A stretch of 24,599 nt of DNA from Bacteroidales bacterium (GCA_019416425.1 DXXK01000028.1:1-24599); one strand, 5' to 3'; positions 8,676 through 17,431 are shown, counted from the first letter of the stretch. Made by a program: numbers and translations. The notes: a model not told the origin generated them from the letters alone.

Positions 8676-9977
8676 ATGAAAATTGCAGTTGCAGGAACCG
8701 GCTATGTCGGATTGAGCATCGCCACGTTGCTGGCGCAGCACAACCAGGTCACGGCCGTTGACGTGATTCCTGAGAAAGTAGAACTGATCAATCAGCGAAA
8801 GTCGCCGATTCAGGATGAATATATCGAGAAATACCTTGCCGAGAAGGACCTGGACCTGACGGCTACACTTGACGGAGCTGCCGCCTACAGTGACGCGGAC
8901 TTTGTGGTAATCGCCGCGCCCACCAACTACGATCCGGTCAAGAATCATTTCGACACTCATTGTATCGAGGATGTGATCGACCTGGTTCTGAGCGTCAATC
9001 CGGATGTAGTCATGGTGATCAAGTCCACGATTCCGGTGGGTTACTGCCGCTCGCTCTACATGCGTTACGCCGCGCGCGGCGTAACGCATTTCAACCTTCT
9101 GTTCTTCCCGGAGTTCCTGCGTGAGAGCAAGGCCCTCTACGACAACCTCTATCCCTCGCGTATCATAGCAGGTATTCCAAAGATTGTTGACAAGCCTGAG
9201 TACGCCGACGAAAACGAGGCAATCCTCAAGGTCACAGACCTGCAGAAACTGACCGATGCCGCGCACACATTCGCCGGTCTGCTGCAGCAGGGTGCCATCG
9301 AGGAGAATATCCCGACGCTCTACATGGGCATCAAGGAGGCCGAGGCCGTGAAACTGTTCGCCAATACCTACCTGGCCCTTCGTGTCAGCTACTTCAACGA
9401 GCTGGACACCTACGCTGAGGTAAAGGGTCTGGACTCAAAGTCCATTATCGACGGCATCGGCCTGGATCCGCGCATCGGCACCCACTACAACAACCCCAGC
9501 TTCGGTTACGGCGGCTACTGCCTGCCCAAAGACTCCAAGCAGCTGCTGGCCAACTACGCTGACGTGCCGCAGAACATGATGTCGGCCATCGTTGAGAGCA
9601 ACCGCACGCGCAAGGATTTCATCGCCGACCAGGTGCTCCACATGGCCGGATACTATACGCGCAACGCCGTCTACAACCAGACCAAGGAACAGCCCTGCGT
9701 TGTCGGAGTGTTCCGTCTGACCATGAAGTCCAACAGCGACAATTTCCGTCAGTCGTCAATCCAGGGCGTCATGAAGCGCATCAAGGCCAAAGGCGCTAAG
9801 GTTATCGTTTATGAGCCTACGCTCGAGAACGGCTCCACTTTCTTCGGCTCCGAGGTAGTGAACGATCTGGTGCGTTTCAAGAAGGAATCCAAGGCCATCA
9901 TCGCCAATCGTTACGATTCCATTCTGGACGATGTCGCCGAGAAGGTCTACACCCGCGACATCTTCAAGCGCGACTAA
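8676..9977 (+). CDS. ugd: UDP-glucose 6-dehydrogenase
   Basis: A 433-residue cytoplasmic enzyme that oxidises UDP-glucose to UDP-glucuronate with two NAD+, supplying precursor for capsule or other surface glycans. The N-terminal Rossmann fold shows GTGYVG (7-12). Other family motifs are the IKSTIPVGY segment, FFPEFLRESKALYDNLYPSR, the central helix KEAEAVKLFANTYLALRVS, and the catalytic-Cys motif FGYGGYCLPKD, with Cys at about 282. The C-terminal UDP-binding domain (about 320-433) is complete. The adjacent convergent wzi-like gene fits a role in capsule production. An oddity is a perfect 30-bp palindrome at 9060-9089, described separately. Confidence 0.92.
   Translation: MKIAVAGTGYVGLSIATLLAQHNQVTAVDVIPEKVELINQRKSPIQDEYIEKYLAEKDLDLTATLDGAAAYSDADFVVIAAPTNYDPVKNHFDTHCIEDVIDLVLSVNPDVVMVIKSTIPVGYCRSLYMRYAARGVTHFNLLFFPEFLRESKALYDNLYPSRIIAGIPKIVDKPEYADENEAILKVTDLQKLTDAAHTFAGLLQQGAIEENIPTLYMGIKEAEAVKLFANTYLALRVSYFNELDTYAEVKGLDSKSIIDGIGLDPRIGTHYNNPSFGYGGYCLPKDSKQLLANYADVPQNMMSAIVESNRTRKDFIADQVLHMAGYYTRNAVYNQTKEQPCVVGVFRLTMKSNSDNFRQSSIQGVMKRIKAKGAKVIVYEPTLENGSTFFGSEVVNDLVRFKKESKAIIANRYDSILDDVAEKVYTRDIFKRD
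9060..9089. repeat. Perfect 30-bp palindrome inside ugd
   Basis: The 15-base arm ATGCGTTACGCCGCG is followed directly by its exact reverse complement, with no spacer. It starts on a codon boundary and encodes MRYAARGVTH, and because it is palindromic the opposite strand reads the same peptide. It lies between the conserved IPVGY and FFPEFLRE blocks, in a part of the family that is usually variable. Confidence 0.95.
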
Positions 9978-9999
9978 GAGGCAGTATATCATTATGCGA

Positions 10000-10029
10000 C
10001 AATGCGCCGTCCTTCGGGACGGCGCATTG
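10000..10029. terminator. Bidirectional hairpin terminator with UUCG loop
   Basis: A perfect 13-bp stem (CAATGCGCCGTCC with its complement) closes on a TTCG tetraloop. It lies 23 nt after the ugd stop and 22 nt from the stop of the convergent wzi-like gene, so it can serve both. There is no strong T-tract on either side, but the stem is very stable. Confidence 0.8.
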
Positions 10030-10050
10030 CTGTTGATGGCGGTAAAGTAT

Positions 10051-11529
10051 TTAGAATTTGATGAATCCGACCTTGGCGATGGTGATGCCCACGCCAAAGC
10101 TTTTGCCTATCAGGTCGCCGTTGTCGAAACCGATGCTCAGTGATCCCTGCCAGCCTTTCAGTTTCAGCGGATGGTAGTTTATCTCCGCCAGCATGCTGAA
10201 ATCATGCTTGACATTCTGTGTCGGTTCGCTGTAGGTGCCCCAGCTGTTGATTCCCGACATGCGGAGCTTCCAGTCCACCTGGGGTGAAGGATTGCCTTTC
10301 AGTCCTACGTTCCATGCGCGGATGCGGTTGTTGCGGATTGCGTTGGCGTGGTCGGAATTATAGATGGGGGAAACAAACATAGGGTTACCTATAGTCATGC
10401 CGTAATTGCTCCAGGTCTGATATAGGAAGTGGTTATAGTACCAGTCCACACCGGATACCTGATAGGGAATATTCTGGTTATGGTCGAAGTAGACGGGACC
10501 GGCCTGGTCGCGCGACGTAAGATATTCGGCGACAATTTCGGATACGTAAGGATTCTTCGGCAGTTTGCCCTCGATGCCCCAGAAACCGTCACGCCAAGGA
10601 TAATCGAAGAACAGCATGGAGTGGTCCTCGAACTGGTGTTGGTAATAGAACTTGACGCTCCATTCCGCGGGGGCATACCATCCAAGTGCGAAGCTCCAGT
10701 TGCCCAGGAAATTGCCCTGGACGTTGGTCTGTTCGCCGATGTGTGTGCTGCTGTCGCCGTGGAGGGGTATCATGCCTTTGATCCATGCACGAAAATTAGT
10801 CGGATAGTGGTGCTTTTCGCGTACGCCGTTCTTCTCCGGTCCATAATATGTACCTCCGAACTGGGAGTCCATCTTCATGCCGAATTCACCTACCAGCGGG
10901 AATTTGTCGGCATTACCTACTCGGAAGTAGATGGCGCGAGTGGCATAAAGAATGTTTTTAACGTAAGGAGAGTTTGGGGCCACCCACTTCTGCAGCCATG
11001 CGTTCTGGGTGAACATGCCGTAGCCAAGATACCCCTTGACGGCGAACCAACCGTTGCAGCCCCAGAAATCGGCGTAATCGAAGATCCCGACGCGTAGCTG
11101 TGGAATGGGGCGTGCGTTGTTCGATACAGTCAGTCCTCCCGACGACAGGTCGGACGTTATCATGTCCTCGGGCATCTCCTTCTGGCCGATAAAGGCGTTC
11201 AGGCAACGGTACTTCACCTCGGCGTAAACCTGTTGTGGTATGAAGACGCGCTCGAAATTCAACGCTACACCCAGATCGACTCCCGCGCCCCAGGAGAATC
11301 GCTTATCCTTGTCAAGGTCATGGAAGATGCCGGCGCGTATCCATGCGTTGTTCTTTTTCAGGCCAGAGAATCCGTAATGGTCGTTCACCATCCAGAAGGG
11401 AGTATGGTCGCCGGCCGAGAATGTTCCTCCTATTTCAGCGCGATAGCGAAGGGAGTCGTTATATTCACGTGCCATGCCCGTCATGCCGAACGCGGTCAGT
11501 ATCAGGGCGGTCGTTAACAGTTTTTTCAT
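10051..11529 (-). CDS. Wzi-like capsule assembly outer-membrane protein
   Basis: A 492-residue protein with a signal peptide (MKKLLTTALILTAFGMTGMA) followed by an aromatic-rich, alternating sequence typical of an outer-membrane beta-barrel, ending in Phe (KVGFIKF). Segments such as ATRAIYFRVGNADKFPLVGE, the WFAVKGYLGYG strand and HDFSMLAEINYHPLKLKG recall the Bacteroidetes proteins annotated as the capsule assembly Wzi family. In enterobacteria Wzi is a surface lectin that anchors group 1 capsule; whether these relatives do so is inferred. It converges with ugd on a shared hairpin. A consensus -7 element sits 34 nt upstream of the start. Confidence 0.7.
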   Translation of the reverse strand: MKKLLTTALILTAFGMTGMAREYNDSLRYRAEIGGTFSAGDHTPFWMVNDHYGFSGLKKNNAWIRAGIFHDLDKDKRFSWGAGVDLGVALNFERVFIPQQVYAEVKYRCLNAFIGQKEMPEDMITSDLSSGGLTVSNNARPIPQLRVGIFDYADFWGCNGWFAVKGYLGYGMFTQNAWLQKWVAPNSPYVKNILYATRAIYFRVGNADKFPLVGEFGMKMDSQFGGTYYGPEKNGVREKHHYPTNFRAWIKGMIPLHGDSSTHIGEQTNVQGNFLGNWSFALGWYAPAEWSVKFYYQHQFEDHSMLFFDYPWRDGFWGIEGKLPKNPYVSEIVAEYLTSRDQAGPVYFDHNQNIPYQVSGVDWYYNHFLYQTWSNYGMTIGNPMFVSPIYNSDHANAIRNNRIRAWNVGLKGNPSPQVDWKLRMSGINSWGTYSEPTQNVKHDFSMLAEINYHPLKLKGWQGSLSIGFDNGDLIGKSFGVGITIAKVGFIKF

Positions 11530-11562
11530 AAATAGCTGCGTGTTTCAAAGGTTTTCAACATG

Positions 11563-11570
11563 CAAAGTTA
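11563..11570 (-). promoter_or_regulatory. -7 element for the wzi-like gene
   Basis: On the minus strand TAACTTTG matches TAnnTTTG exactly. No TTTG is seen at the expected -33 distance. Transcription would start near 11556, about 27 nt before the start codon. The remaining part of the divergent gap to 11689 is AT-rich and I see no convincing promoter for the + strand receptor gene. Confidence 0.5.
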
Positions 11571-11689
11571 ACAAATTTTATTAAATGATGGTTTGTCCGG
11601 GTGCTTCTTTTCAAAAATTATCATAATTATTGGTCCGGAGGATTAGCTGTTTCCATAATAAAGGCGCAGCGAGGGGCGTTTTTAGAGAG

Positions 11690-14080
11690 ATGAAAGGAAT
11701 ATTGACATCAATCCTGTTGTGTCTTGTCATGGCAGTGCCGATGCTGGGCGATAATGTGCGAATCAGCGGAAAGGTCATAGACAGCGAGGACAAGCCTGTG
11801 GAGTTCGCGACGGTACGTGTCGCGGGGTCCGCAATCGGTACGAACACCAATCTGAAAGGCGACTATACATTGCAGATCGCTGCCAGGGATACCATCGAGA
11901 TGGTCTACAGCTGCGTCGGATTCAAGACGGTTCACCACAAACTCGTGAATCCCAAGGGAGACCTGACGTTGAACGTGCGCCTGTATCCGATGGATGTGGA
12001 CCTGAAGGAATTCGAGGTCGTGGGCTTCCGCAACAACATCAACGGCATGCAGACTTTCGATACTGAGAGTTTCAAGCTCTCGCCCGATGTATCGGGAGGC
12101 AGCGTCGAGGCAATGATCACCACCATGCCGGGTGTGAACAGCAACAACGAGATGTCGTCGCAGTATTCCGTACGTGGAGGCTCGTTCGACGAGAATTCCG
12201 TGTATATCAACGGCATGGAGGTGTATCGTCCGCAGCTGATCCGTTCAGGCCAGCAGGAGGGCCTCAGCATCATCAATCCCGATATGGTCGGGAATCTGAA
12301 GTTCTCGTCAGGTGGTTTTCCGGCCCGATATGCCGACAGGATGTCGTCGGCGCTGGACATCACGTATCGCGAACCGGAAGCTCTTGAGGCATCCGTCTCC
12401 GCCAGCCTGATGGGCGGAAGCGTGTCGTTCGGCCAGAATTCCAATAAGTTCTCGCAGCTGCATGGCGTGCGCTACAAGAAGAACAATTCGTTGCTCGCCA
12501 CGCAGGATACCAAGGGTGAGTATGACCCGTCGTATTTCGACTATCAGACCAACATGACGCTTAAGCCCAACGACCACTGGAGCGTCAATTTCCTGGGCAA
12601 TATATCACTGAATCATTTCAACTTCACTCCCCATAACCGCGAGACGACTTTCGGAACCTCCTCAAATGTGAAGAGCTTCAAGGTATACTTCGACGGCTCG
12701 GAGAAGGATAAGTTCGAGACCTATCTCGGCGCGCTGAGTGTCGGCTACCGTCACAACAAGGCCACGAGTTTCCAGTTCGGTGTCGGAGGATTCCTTTCCA
12801 ATGAGCTTGTGAGCTACGACATCTCGGGCGAGTACTGGCTTGACCAGGCCGGTACGGGCGGTCCGGAGGGAGTAGGCGGCGAATTAGGTGTCGGCAAGTA
12901 TATGGAGCATTCACGCAACCGTTTGAAATCCTCCGTAATTTCCGCACATTTCAAGGGTGTGACCCGTTATCGTGCCAACAATTTCTCGTTTGGTGTCGAA
13001 TACCAGCGTCAGAATTTCCGCGACCGAACCAAGGAATGGGAGTGGCGTGACTCGGCGGGTTACTCGTTGCCGCACAAGCCGGATGCGTTGCATCTGATCT
13101 ATAACCTCTCGTCGAAAAACGATGCCCACATAAACCGGTTCTCGGCCTATCTGGAGGATGCGATCTATCTCACGACCAATGCGGCCTATCTGACCCTGAA
13201 CGCCGGCGTGCGTCTGTCGTACAATGATTTCAATAAGGAATTCCTGGCGTCGCCCCGCGTCAACCTGAGTATCAGTCCTACGAACATAGCCAACTGGATT
13301 TTCCGGATTGGCGCCGGTGTGTATTACCAGAGCCCCTTCTACAAAGAATACCGTTATACCGTTACCGATCCGTTAGGCAACAGCTCCATCATATTGAACC
13401 GTGACATTAAGTCGCCGTTGAGTATCCAGGCCATATTCGGCGCGGATTATACCTTTCGTGCCATGAACCGCCCGTTCAAGCTGACAGGCGAGGTCTATTA
13501 CAAGAATCTGTCGCGTCTCATCAGCTATGAATATGACAACCTGAAGGTTGTCTATTCCGGCAACAATGATTCCAAGGGCTATGCCATGGGATTGGACCTG
13601 AAGCTCTATGGCCAGTTTGTCGAAGGTTCGGATTCCTGGCTGAGTTTCTCGCTGATGAAGACCCAGCAGACTCTTGACGGCAAGAAGGTGCCGCTGCCGA
13701 CCGACCAGCGGTATGCGGTGTCGTTGTATTTCACGGATTATCTGCCTCGATTCCCGCGTCTGAAGTTCAGCCTGCGGGGAGTGGTGTCCGATGGCCTGAC
13801 CATGACGCCGCCGCACACCAGGAGGTCGCAGACCTATTTCCGTGCTCCGGCCTACAAGCGTCTGGACATCGGCATCAGCTGGCAGTTCTTCGGTGCCCCG
13901 GACCAGAAACCCAACAAGATCTTCAAGAGCATGGTCCTGGCTCTGGATGCCTTCAATCTGCTGGACATCACAAACGTCAGCAGCTATTACTGGGTGACTG
14001 ACGTCAACAACATCCAGTATGCTGTCCCCAATTACCTGACGCGCCGACAGTTCAATCTGCGCCTATCCATGCAGTTCTAA
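11690..14080 (+). CDS. TonB-dependent receptor with carboxypeptidase-like N-terminal domain
   Basis: The ATG at 11690 is chosen because it opens a signal peptide (MKGILTSILLCLVMAVPMLG); an upstream in-frame TTG at 11630 would put 20 odd residues before it. The product is 796 residues. The order is a carboxypeptidase-regulatory-like beta domain (about 23-105: VRISGKVIDSEDKPVEFATV), a plug (about 110-225: QTFDTESFKLSPDVSGG, SSQYSVRGGSFDENSVYING, GGFPARYADRMSSALDI), and a 22-strand-type barrel to a terminal Phe (FNLRLSMQF). The motif order is typical of Bacteroidetes receptors that are not paired with SusD. No SusD-like gene is nearby, so a glycan role is not indicated; the substrate is unknown. 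Confidence 0.88.
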   Translation: MKGILTSILLCLVMAVPMLGDNVRISGKVIDSEDKPVEFATVRVAGSAIGTNTNLKGDYTLQIAARDTIEMVYSCVGFKTVHHKLVNPKGDLTLNVRLYPMDVDLKEFEVVGFRNNINGMQTFDTESFKLSPDVSGGSVEAMITTMPGVNSNNEMSSQYSVRGGSFDENSVYINGMEVYRPQLIRSGQQEGLSIINPDMVGNLKFSSGGFPARYADRMSSALDITYREPEALEASVSASLMGGSVSFGQNSNKFSQLHGVRYKKNNSLLATQDTKGEYDPSYFDYQTNMTLKPNDHWSVNFLGNISLNHFNFTPHNRETTFGTSSNVKSFKVYFDGSEKDKFETYLGALSVGYRHNKATSFQFGVGGFLSNELVSYDISGEYWLDQAGTGGPEGVGGELGVGKYMEHSRNRLKSSVISAHFKGVTRYRANNFSFGVEYQRQNFRDRTKEWEWRDSAGYSLPHKPDALHLIYNLSSKNDAHINRFSAYLEDAIYLTTNAAYLTLNAGVRLSYNDFNKEFLASPRVNLSISPTNIANWIFRIGAGVYYQSPFYKEYRYTVTDPLGNSSIILNRDIKSPLSIQAIFGADYTFRAMNRPFKLTGEVYYKNLSRLISYEYDNLKVVYSGNNDSKGYAMGLDLKLYGQFVEGSDSWLSFSLMKTQQTLDGKKVPLPTDQRYAVSLYFTDYLPRFPRLKFSLRGVVSDGLTMTPPHTRRSQTYFRAPAYKRLDIGISWQFFGAPDQKPNKIFKSMVLALDAFNLLDITNVSSYYWVTDVNNIQYAVPNYLTRRQFNLRLSMQF

Positions 14081-14101
14081 ATATATTACCATATACACAA
14101 T

Positions 14102-14129
14102 GAAACCCCGGCATCACTGTCGGGGTTTC
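14102..14129. terminator. Hairpin terminator between convergent receptor genes
   Basis: A 9-bp stem (GAAACCCCG and CGGGGTTTC) with a 10-nt loop lies 21 nt after the TonB receptor stop. It is followed on the + strand by TTCCTG. On the minus strand it ends in a short T-run, so it may also end transcription from the convergent gene. Confidence 0.75.
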
Positions 14130-14172
14130 TTCCTGTATGAAAAACTCTTAACTCTAAAAATACCTTTCTATT

Positions 14173-16263
14173 TTATCTTCCACCGGCAGTCGAGCGGTCG
14201 GCGTTCGCATCGACGTCGACCAATTTCTGTGCCCCGTGTCTCTGGCGTCCCCATTGCAGATTGTAGGCTATCGAGACGTACGGCATACACATGTTCAGAC
14301 GCATGTGCTGCTCGTTGCGGTTCCATTTGCTCAGAGACTTGCTGCCCTGGTCGTACTTGCCGAAAGGCATGATGATGCCGGCTCCGAACTGCCAGGATTT
14401 CCAGTTGTAGCTCAGGTCTATCATGTTCAGGTCCTCGCCCCATGATATCTTCTCACCCCACAGGTCGCGCTGCGCCCGGACATATTGACCTGAGAGTACG
14501 AATCCCCAATATGTGATCTGGATTTCGGCGTTGCCGCTCCATGCGTTGCTGCGCAGGTCGTAGCCCGTGCCGCGCATGCGTTCCATGCGGTACTGTATAT
14601 ATCCGCTCAGAATCACCCATTTAGGTATTATCTCTATTTGAGGAGCCAGGAAGAAGGATAGGTTCTGCAATCCGCGGCTGTTCTCGTATGTGGTGATCAG
14701 CTTGTCGTCCTGCCAGAACAGCAGTGGAGTGATGGCGTTGGGAGATGTGAAAGCCCGTATTCCGAACGTGCCGCTGACGCGGGGCAGGTTGAAGCCGTAG
14801 CGGAACGTCAGCATGTATGAATTGGCTGTCTTTATGTCCTGGTTGCCCACACGCCATTGGAAACCGTCGAGCTGCTGTGGCACCACGTTAGTCTCGGAAA
14901 GCGATGGCGTGGACTGCCAGGAGGTGAAGTTGAGCCGGAAATTGTGGTTCTGGTTCAGCGAATATGTAATGGTTGCCTGCGGGCGCGGACTCCATGTATG
15001 CGTTCCACGGTTGGATTCCTTGAACAGGAAATCGGTGTACTGTACGCCCATTCCGGCCGTGGCCGTCCATTTGCCGAAGCGGTGGAAATACTCGGCAAAC
15101 AGGTATACCTTGTCCTGACGCTGATGGAAGATCTTGCCGTTGAGGTTCTCGTATTGCGAGCGGTTGCGGTTGGCTGCATAGGATGCTCCCGCGGTGAATC
15201 GTCCGTTCTTCCAGTTCTTGATGTAGTTTGCCTCAACGGCGTAGGCCTGGTTGCGGTCCTTGATGTTGGCGTGTATGTCGGTCAGGTAGCTGGTGGCTTC
15301 GTGTAGTTGCTCGATGTAATCTGAGAAGGAACGTCCGAAATAGAACGAACCGTTGAAATTCACGATAAGCATCTGCTTGCGCGGCAGGTTCTGTTGCCAG
15401 TACAACGAGATCTCCGGTGTTCCGCCTGTGTTGCCATGGATATCAGTCAGCATGATGTCGTCTGCTCCGTTGCTGAGCGACAGCAGTCCGTTATAACGCC
15501 ATCTGTCAGTTACGTTTTGATTCATATAGAATTCCGCCATGAATACAGTGGTATCGGGCTTGATGTAACTGTAGGATGCCCATGCGGAGGCCTGGGAATT
15601 GTCGAGCGTGCCTCCGCGCGATGTCTCGTCACGAGTCAGGGATGTCCCGTCCGGATAAGTGAAGGTTTCTGTATATTCACGATGGGTCTTGATTTTGTTT
15701 GTCAGCTTGTAATGGCCGCCTACTTCCCATTGGGAGCGGCCTATGTTGAATTTTGCATCGGCCATATAGAAGCCCCATGCTTCGTTCAGGGCCTGGCGGG
15801 CGTTGGTCATCAACGAGCCTCCTACTGTCGGATTCGTGACGATGAAATTCAGCACGTATGTCGCGCCACCGTAACGTAATCCAGGATTGTCTATCCATTC
15901 GACACGCTTGATTGTTTCCGGCAGCAGTGTCCTGACTTGGTCGATGGAGGATTCGCGTCCGTTGATGCGGATCTGTACCGGTTGTCCGGCTGCCTTGATG
16001 CTACCCAGGGCGTCGTTGACCGAGAGTGTGGGAATCATCAGGTTGTTCAGAAGCTGCATGCCGTTCTTGGAGTTGTTTATGGCGCTCTGCGACGGATGGT
16101 AGACGTCCATGTCGGCTTTGCGGATCACTTTCGGTGCCTCGATCACGATTTCCTGCAGATCTGTTGACAGCGAGTCTGCCGCGATGGAATCGGGTGATTC
16201 CGTCTGTGCCGCCGCTCCGAATACGCAGGTTGCTATCGCAATATGGGTAATTGTCATTTTCAT
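14173..16263 (-). CDS. Outer-membrane beta-barrel receptor (TonB-receptor-like)
   Basis: A 696-residue protein with a short signal peptide (MKMTITHIAIATCVFGAAAQ) and a short linker ending LQEIVIEAPKVIRKADMDVY. A plug-like domain follows (about 45-145: MQLLNNLMIPTLSVNDALGS, VQIRINGRESSIDQVRTLLP, IKRVEWIDNPGLRYGGATYV), then a long barrel with repeated aromatic strands. This is the architecture of the Bacteroidetes outer-membrane beta-barrel proteins related to TonB receptors, without an N-terminal carboxypeptidase-like domain. The C-terminus is Gly/Arg-rich (DRSTAGGR) and does not end in an aromatic residue, unlike most barrels. The substrate is unknown. Confidence 0.82.
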   Translation of the reverse strand: MKMTITHIAIATCVFGAAAQTESPDSIAADSLSTDLQEIVIEAPKVIRKADMDVYHPSQSAINNSKNGMQLLNNLMIPTLSVNDALGSIKAAGQPVQIRINGRESSIDQVRTLLPETIKRVEWIDNPGLRYGGATYVLNFIVTNPTVGGSLMTNARQALNEAWGFYMADAKFNIGRSQWEVGGHYKLTNKIKTHREYTETFTYPDGTSLTRDETSRGGTLDNSQASAWASYSYIKPDTTVFMAEFYMNQNVTDRWRYNGLLSLSNGADDIMLTDIHGNTGGTPEISLYWQQNLPRKQMLIVNFNGSFYFGRSFSDYIEQLHEATSYLTDIHANIKDRNQAYAVEANYIKNWKNGRFTAGASYAANRNRSQYENLNGKIFHQRQDKVYLFAEYFHRFGKWTATAGMGVQYTDFLFKESNRGTHTWSPRPQATITYSLNQNHNFRLNFTSWQSTPSLSETNVVPQQLDGFQWRVGNQDIKTANSYMLTFRYGFNLPRVSGTFGIRAFTSPNAITPLLFWQDDKLITTYENSRGLQNLSFFLAPQIEIIPKWVILSGYIQYRMERMRGTGYDLRSNAWSGNAEIQITYWGFVLSGQYVRAQRDLWGEKISWGEDLNMIDLSYNWKSWQFGAGIIMPFGKYDQGSKSLSKWNRNEQHMRLNMCMPYVSIAYNLQWGRQRHGAQKLVDVDANADRSTAGGR

Positions 16264-16328
16264 AGTCTGACGTTTAATTTCATTTCAAAGGTTGTCGTAC
16301 ATTTAGTTTAAGTTCATGTTTGACGATG

Positions 16329-16336
16329 CAAAATTA
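16329..16336 (-). promoter_or_regulatory. -7 element for the beta-barrel receptor gene
   Basis: On the minus strand TAATTTTG matches TAnnTTTG exactly, 66 nt upstream of the receptor start. A TTTG at the expected -33 distance is not present; the closest is 26 nt away. The stretch from 16337 to 16467 holds no gene; it is AT-rich with a 9-bp direct repeat ATCATATCA at 16439-16447 and 16454-16462. Confidence 0.45.
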
Positions 16337-16467
16337 CATCGCGTTCTTAAACTAAACCTCAACAAATGTTGAAATGTGACATCACACCCTGAAAATCGTC
16401 TAATTTTTATACACGTGCGTTAGGATAATGTCGATATTATCATATCAGATATCATCATATCAAAAGA

Positions 16468-16496
16468 AGGAGATACGGAATAGCCCCGTATCTCCT
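16468..16496 (-). terminator. Hairpin terminator after the lipoprotein remnant
   Basis: An 11-bp stem (AGGAGATACGG and CCGTATCTCCT) has a 7-nt loop. It closely resembles the hairpin at 23073-23114, including the flanking CTCTGATTATAT, and both lie just downstream of minus-strand lipoprotein sequences. The two probably descend from one ancestral gene end. An 11-bp direct repeat GATTATATCCT (16499-16509 and 16517-16527) follows. Confidence 0.7.
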
Positions 16497-16534
16497 CTGA
16501 TTATATCCTTAGGTATGATTATATCCTAAATTTA

Positions 16535-16690
16535 TTATTGTTTGCCGCCACTAACTTTCTGCAATCTGATGTTTGTCATATTGCCTAAGTTGGGGAAGCC
16601 TGTGCCTGTGTAGGTGTTGTCATCTATGTGCCAACAGGAATTGAAACCAATTGTTCCTTTCTCATCATTATTATTATACCAGAAGACACC
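16535..16690 (-). pseudogene. 3' remnant of a fourth paralogous lipoprotein gene
   Basis: Minus-strand translation gives 51 codons and a stop: it opens GVFWYNNNDEKGTIGFN, passes through GTGFPNLGNMTNIRLQKV and ends SGGKQ. This aligns with the C-termini of the neighbouring lipoproteins (GAFWYEKRG and TGYPDIGYMVNMVFQK at 16706-17404; NAFWLSKDM at 23141-23911). It has no start and no N-terminal domain. It is in the same frame as the upstream gene, separated from it by that gene's TAA, four codons and a second TAA. The junction carries two copies of CCTTAAGG (16689-16696 and 16704-16711), which can form a 9-bp hairpin. A decayed duplicate is the simplest reading; a silent 3' cassette is a speculative alternative. 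Confidence 0.75.
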
Positions 16691-16705
16691 TTAAGGAACG
16701 GTGCC

Positions 16706-17404
16706 TTAAGGTCTATTGATATTGCTGGTTTTCTGAAATACCATATTAACCATATAACCTATATCCGGGTAACCTGTGGTTGTCTCCGTGAGTTCGTTTC
16801 CTGGAAGGCCAATAGTCGGATCCCATTTCCACTGTCGCATAGTGTAAAACTCGACGTAAGGATTATTGCCCCTTTTCTCATACCAGAAAGCCCCAGACAA
16901 TCCATCGCAATTGTGGAATTTAATTGTGTTACCATCTGCAGATATTCTGAGTCCGTTGCCAGCGATATAGACATCATCATAATCCGGTAAATTAAATGCT
17001 ATACCAAATGAATTAAAGGTAATGCCCTGTTCAAATGTATTTCTGCAGGTCCCCCAATAAAACTGCATCGGATTCGAAACCCCATCCTCAAGCTCCTGTC
17101 CTTGGTCTGCATATAGTTTGTCTCCTCTTATCGTGAATTTGGTCCATGCATTTGGATATTCCTTGAAGATTCCCTTGATGGATAGATCATTCCCTTTCCT
17201 CAGAACAGTCACGTCACGGGTAATGTTCAGATATTCCTGTGGAATTTCCGCTTTATCTCCTTTCAATTTTACAACGTGGTAGTCATCATATGTGAGCTGC
17301 CAGGTTTCCTGGACTGTCTCTGGTTCCGGCTCGGAATCCTTATCGCATTGCGTGAACATCAGTATAACCCCGGCTATGCAAAACAGTTTCAATAAATTCC
17401 TCAT
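16706..17404 (-). CDS. Putative surface lipoprotein, paralogue 1
   Basis: A 232-residue protein with a lipoprotein signal (MRNLLKLFCIAGVILMFTQC). The predicted lipidated Cys20 follows Gln, which is unusual for a lipobox but is shared with paralogue 2. The acidic stretch after it (DKDSEPEPE) resembles Bacteroidetes lipoprotein export signals, so surface exposure is plausible. The mature part is beta-rich with family motifs WQLTYDDYHVV, SIKGIFKEYPNAW, a KFTIRGDKLY strand, FYWG and the closing GYPDIGYMVNMVFQK. I do not recognise a named domain; related KG-x-F/YP-x-AW segments occur in secreted Bacteroidales proteins. It has its own promoter and a paralogous 3' fragment directly downstream. Confidence 0.75.
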   Translation of the reverse strand: MRNLLKLFCIAGVILMFTQCDKDSEPEPETVQETWQLTYDDYHVVKLKGDKAEIPQEYLNITRDVTVLRKGNDLSIKGIFKEYPNAWTKFTIRGDKLYADQGQELEDGVSNPMQFYWGTCRNTFEQGITFNSFGIAFNLPDYDDVYIAGNGLRISADGNTIKFHNCDGLSGAFWYEKRGNNPYVEFYTMRQWKWDPTIGLPGNELTETTTGYPDIGYMVNMVFQKTSNINRP

Positions 17405-17431
17405 AATTTACAGAGTCTTACTTTGTTTGCG

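Noticed and set aside
10429..11097. A 222-codon open frame antisense to the wzi-like gene
   Set aside because: Shadow of a real beta-barrel gene, with no promoter, motif or start signal.
11630..11689. Upstream TTG start for the TonB-dependent receptor
   Set aside because: The added 20 residues precede an ordinary signal peptide that begins at the ATG at 11690.
11690..16263. The two outer-membrane receptors as a polysaccharide utilisation locus
   Set aside because: No SusD-like lipoprotein, no glycoside hydrolase and no dedicated sensor lie next to them, and the genes are convergent, not co-transcribed.
16424..16527. Short repeats (GATAAT/ATTATC, ATCATATCA twice, GATTATATCCT twice) as a possible CRISPR or attachment site
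   Set aside because: Repeats are 9-11 bp, AT-rich and irregular, with no spacers of uniform length and no integrase or cas gene nearby.
16628..16990. A 120-codon + strand frame over the lipoprotein 3' end
   Set aside because: It is antisense to paralogue 1 and its 3' remnant, both supported by alignment to the other paralogues.
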